Origin: JANMCE01 sp963791625
Lineage (GTDB): Bacteria; Actinomycetota; Acidimicrobiia; Acidimicrobiales; Ilumatobacteraceae
Assembly: GCA_963791625.1 (NCBI GenBank)
Contig: CAWBTA010000016.1
Span: 390,345 to 454,344, forward strand
Length of the DNA stretch: 64,000 nt
Direction of reading: 5' to 3'
Position numbers and translations under genes: made by a program. This document shows, in pieces, positions 62,803 to 64,000 of this stretch; positions within the stretch are counted from its first letter, which is position 1, and every line of letters begins with the position of its first letter. The notes under the pieces were generated by a model. It was not told the origin of the DNA and made no database searches. It saw only the letters and a program-made list of their open reading frames with translations.

Positions 62803-63783
62803 TCAGCTCCGGGCCAGCACGACGGAACCGTCGAGATCGAAGCGGAACGGCACTTCCTGAAGCCCCACACCCGACATGGCAGCGCGCACTCGCTGCGGGT
62901 CAGCGGTGTAGAGCAACAGGAAGCCACCAGCTCCCGCGCCGACGAGCTTGCCGCCGGTTGCGCCGTTGTCCATCGCAAGGTCGTAGAACGAATCGATCTC
63001 GGGGTTGCTCATGCCAGCGGAGCGTTTGCGCTTGGTCTCCCAGTGCTGGTGCATCATCTTGCCGAAGTCTTCGCAGTAGCCGCCTTCGAGGGCGTCTCGG
63101 ATCTCGTAGCCGAGTTCCTTGGTGCGGTCGAGGTTGTCGAGCATCACAGCATCGTTGGTCTGTGAACGGGTCTTCTGGTCGGCCAACATGCCCGAGGCCG
63201 AGCGGCTGTAACCGGTGAAGAACAGCAGCAGATGTGTTTCGAGATCGTTGAGCGTGTCGGTGGAAATTCGCAGCGGTGAGACCTTCACTTCGCCGCTCTT
63301 GTGAAACTCGAAACAGGTGAGCCCACCGAACGCTGCGATGTACTGGTCTTGCTTGCCGCACGGCTCGTTGAGCAAGTCCATCTCGATGTGGCACGCCTCT
63401 TCGGCCAGGTCGTGCGTGACAACCGGGCTGCGGCCGTAGGCGTGGAGCGCCTTGAGCAGGCCGACCGTGAACGTGCCCGACGAGCCCAGCCCGGTTCCGG
63501 CCGGGATGTCGGCCGTGCTGCCGAATTCGAGCGACGAACCAACGCCATGCGAGCGGAACGCTTCGCGGATTATGGGGTGCTCGATCTCGTCAATCGACGA
63601 GGTCCGTTCGAGCTTGGAGTACTTCAAGAAGTAGTCGGACGTAAAGGTGCGATTGAGCGAAATGAAGATGTACTTGTCGATGGCCGCCGAGATACAAAAC
63701 CCGCCGCGCTGCTCGTAGTACGACGGCAGATCCGTGCCGCCGCCACCGATCGAGATACGCAACGGTGTCCGTGTGATGATCAT
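62803..63783 (-). CDS. hddA: GHMP kinase, D-glycero-D-manno-heptose 7-phosphate kinase-like
   Basis: 326 aa. RTPLRISIGGGGTDLPSYY, PAGTGLGSSGTFTVGLL (ATP loop), CGKQDQYIAAFGG and GGKLVGAGAGGFLLLY fit the HddA group. It phosphorylates heptose 7-phosphate at C1. First gene of the nine-gene minus-strand operon ending at 56629. Confidence 0.87.
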   Translation of the reverse strand: MIITRTPLRISIGGGGTDLPSYYEQRGGFCISAAIDKYIFISLNRTFTSDYFLKYSKLERTSSIDEIEHPIIREAFRSHGVGSSLEFGSTADIPAGTGLGSSGTFTVGLLKALHAYGRSPVVTHDLAEEACHIEMDLLNEPCGKQDQYIAAFGGLTCFEFHKSGEVKVSPLRISTDTLNDLETHLLLFFTGYSRSASGMLADQKTRSQTNDAVMLDNLDRTKELGYEIRDALEGGYCEDFGKMMHQHWETKRKRSAGMSNPEIDSFYDLAMDNGATGGKLVGAGAGGFLLLYTADPQRVRAAMSGVGLQEVPFRFDLDGSVVLARS

Positions 63784-64000
63784 CTTCGAACGCGCCTTTC
63801 GCTGATCAAACAGCCTCGAACTGGAGTGAACTACTGACCTGCGCGCTACTCCGGAACCCGCCCAAATGCCCGCGCTTTCGACAGCTCCTAGTTCAGTTCA
63901 GGAAGCAGCAAGATTGCACCTGAAGTCGCATGGCTTCCAGGTATGTTCACCTCGCCGTCACCCACCGGCCATCACGTTTCGTCCAGCAAAACGTGGGGAT
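63784..64000. other. upstream region of the heptose operon
   Basis: No coding sequence was recognised. The minus-strand promoter of the operon should lie here, but no clear -10/-35 pair or operator stands out. Confidence 0.4.

Noticed and set aside
1..64000. CRISPR array, tRNA, rRNA, intact insertion sequences
   Set aside because: No regularly spaced repeats, cloverleaf-like sequences, transposase motifs or terminal inverted repeats were found by reading.

Overview
The window is GC-rich, gene-dense DNA from an actinobacterium. A mycobacterial-style pstSCAB-phoU-senX3-regX3 operon, an LPXTG protein, a 13E12-type HNH remnant, DUF2510, DUF427, UGSC-like and F420/flavin-type oxidoreductase families, and many GTG/TTG starts all fit Actinomycetota. 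The mix is most like Acidimicrobiia (Ilumatobacter-like), but that placement is inference. No rRNA, tRNA, CRISPR array or intact insertion sequence was seen.

Layout. 1-3.4 kb: sugar-acid or branched-acid catabolism (aldehyde dehydrogenase, beta-hydroxyacid dehydrogenase, enolase-superfamily dehydratase, RidA). 3.4-10 kb: HNH remnant, TrpB2-type tryptophan synthase, a symmetric repeat element, a UvrD-like helicase and two secreted proteins. 10-15 kb: Rieske ferredoxin, SnoaL-like protein, Rieske oxygenase, carotenoid oxygenase and a DHA2 efflux pump. 15-19.5 kb: EamA remnant, self-inhibited Fic protein with a palindromic promoter, small membrane protein, alpha/beta hydrolase and MetY. 19.5-27.2 kb: a co-directional catabolic run (UGSC-like, RidA, luciferase-like, HDAC-like amidohydrolase) followed by a complete branched-chain 2-oxoacid dehydrogenase E1alpha-E1beta-E2. 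28-37.2 kb: FAD reductase, then a poorly characterised island: a membrane-anchored papain-like protein, several orphan proteins, two divergent genes that seem to share a beta-rich domain, and a large BTAD/SARP-type regulator.

37.3-50.5 kb is a phosphate module: pstS-pstC-pstA-pstB-phoU-senX3-regX3 as one minus-strand operon, ppk1, a tyrosine phosphatase and a second, orphan RegX3-like regulator. Two candidate PHO boxes with 11-bp periodicity lie upstream of pstS and between ppk and the phosphatase. 50.5-56.5 kb: cell-surface proteins (one LPXTG, two paralogues ending in a VPEA-type tripartite signal), methyltransferase, VapBC, DUF2461 and DUF1800. 56.6-63.8 kb: a tightly overlapped minus-strand operon for nucleotide-activated D-glycero-D-manno-heptose (HddA, HddC, GmhA, GmhB) with a transaldolase, an epimerase, a glycosyltransferase and methyltransferases, probably making a surface glycan.

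At least seven conserved genes, including pstB, a UvrD helicase and two Rieske proteins, are each split by a single-base frame break, mostly in short homopolymer or GC runs. This looks more like consensus-sequence error than real decay, so the split genes are annotated full-length with the break position noted.
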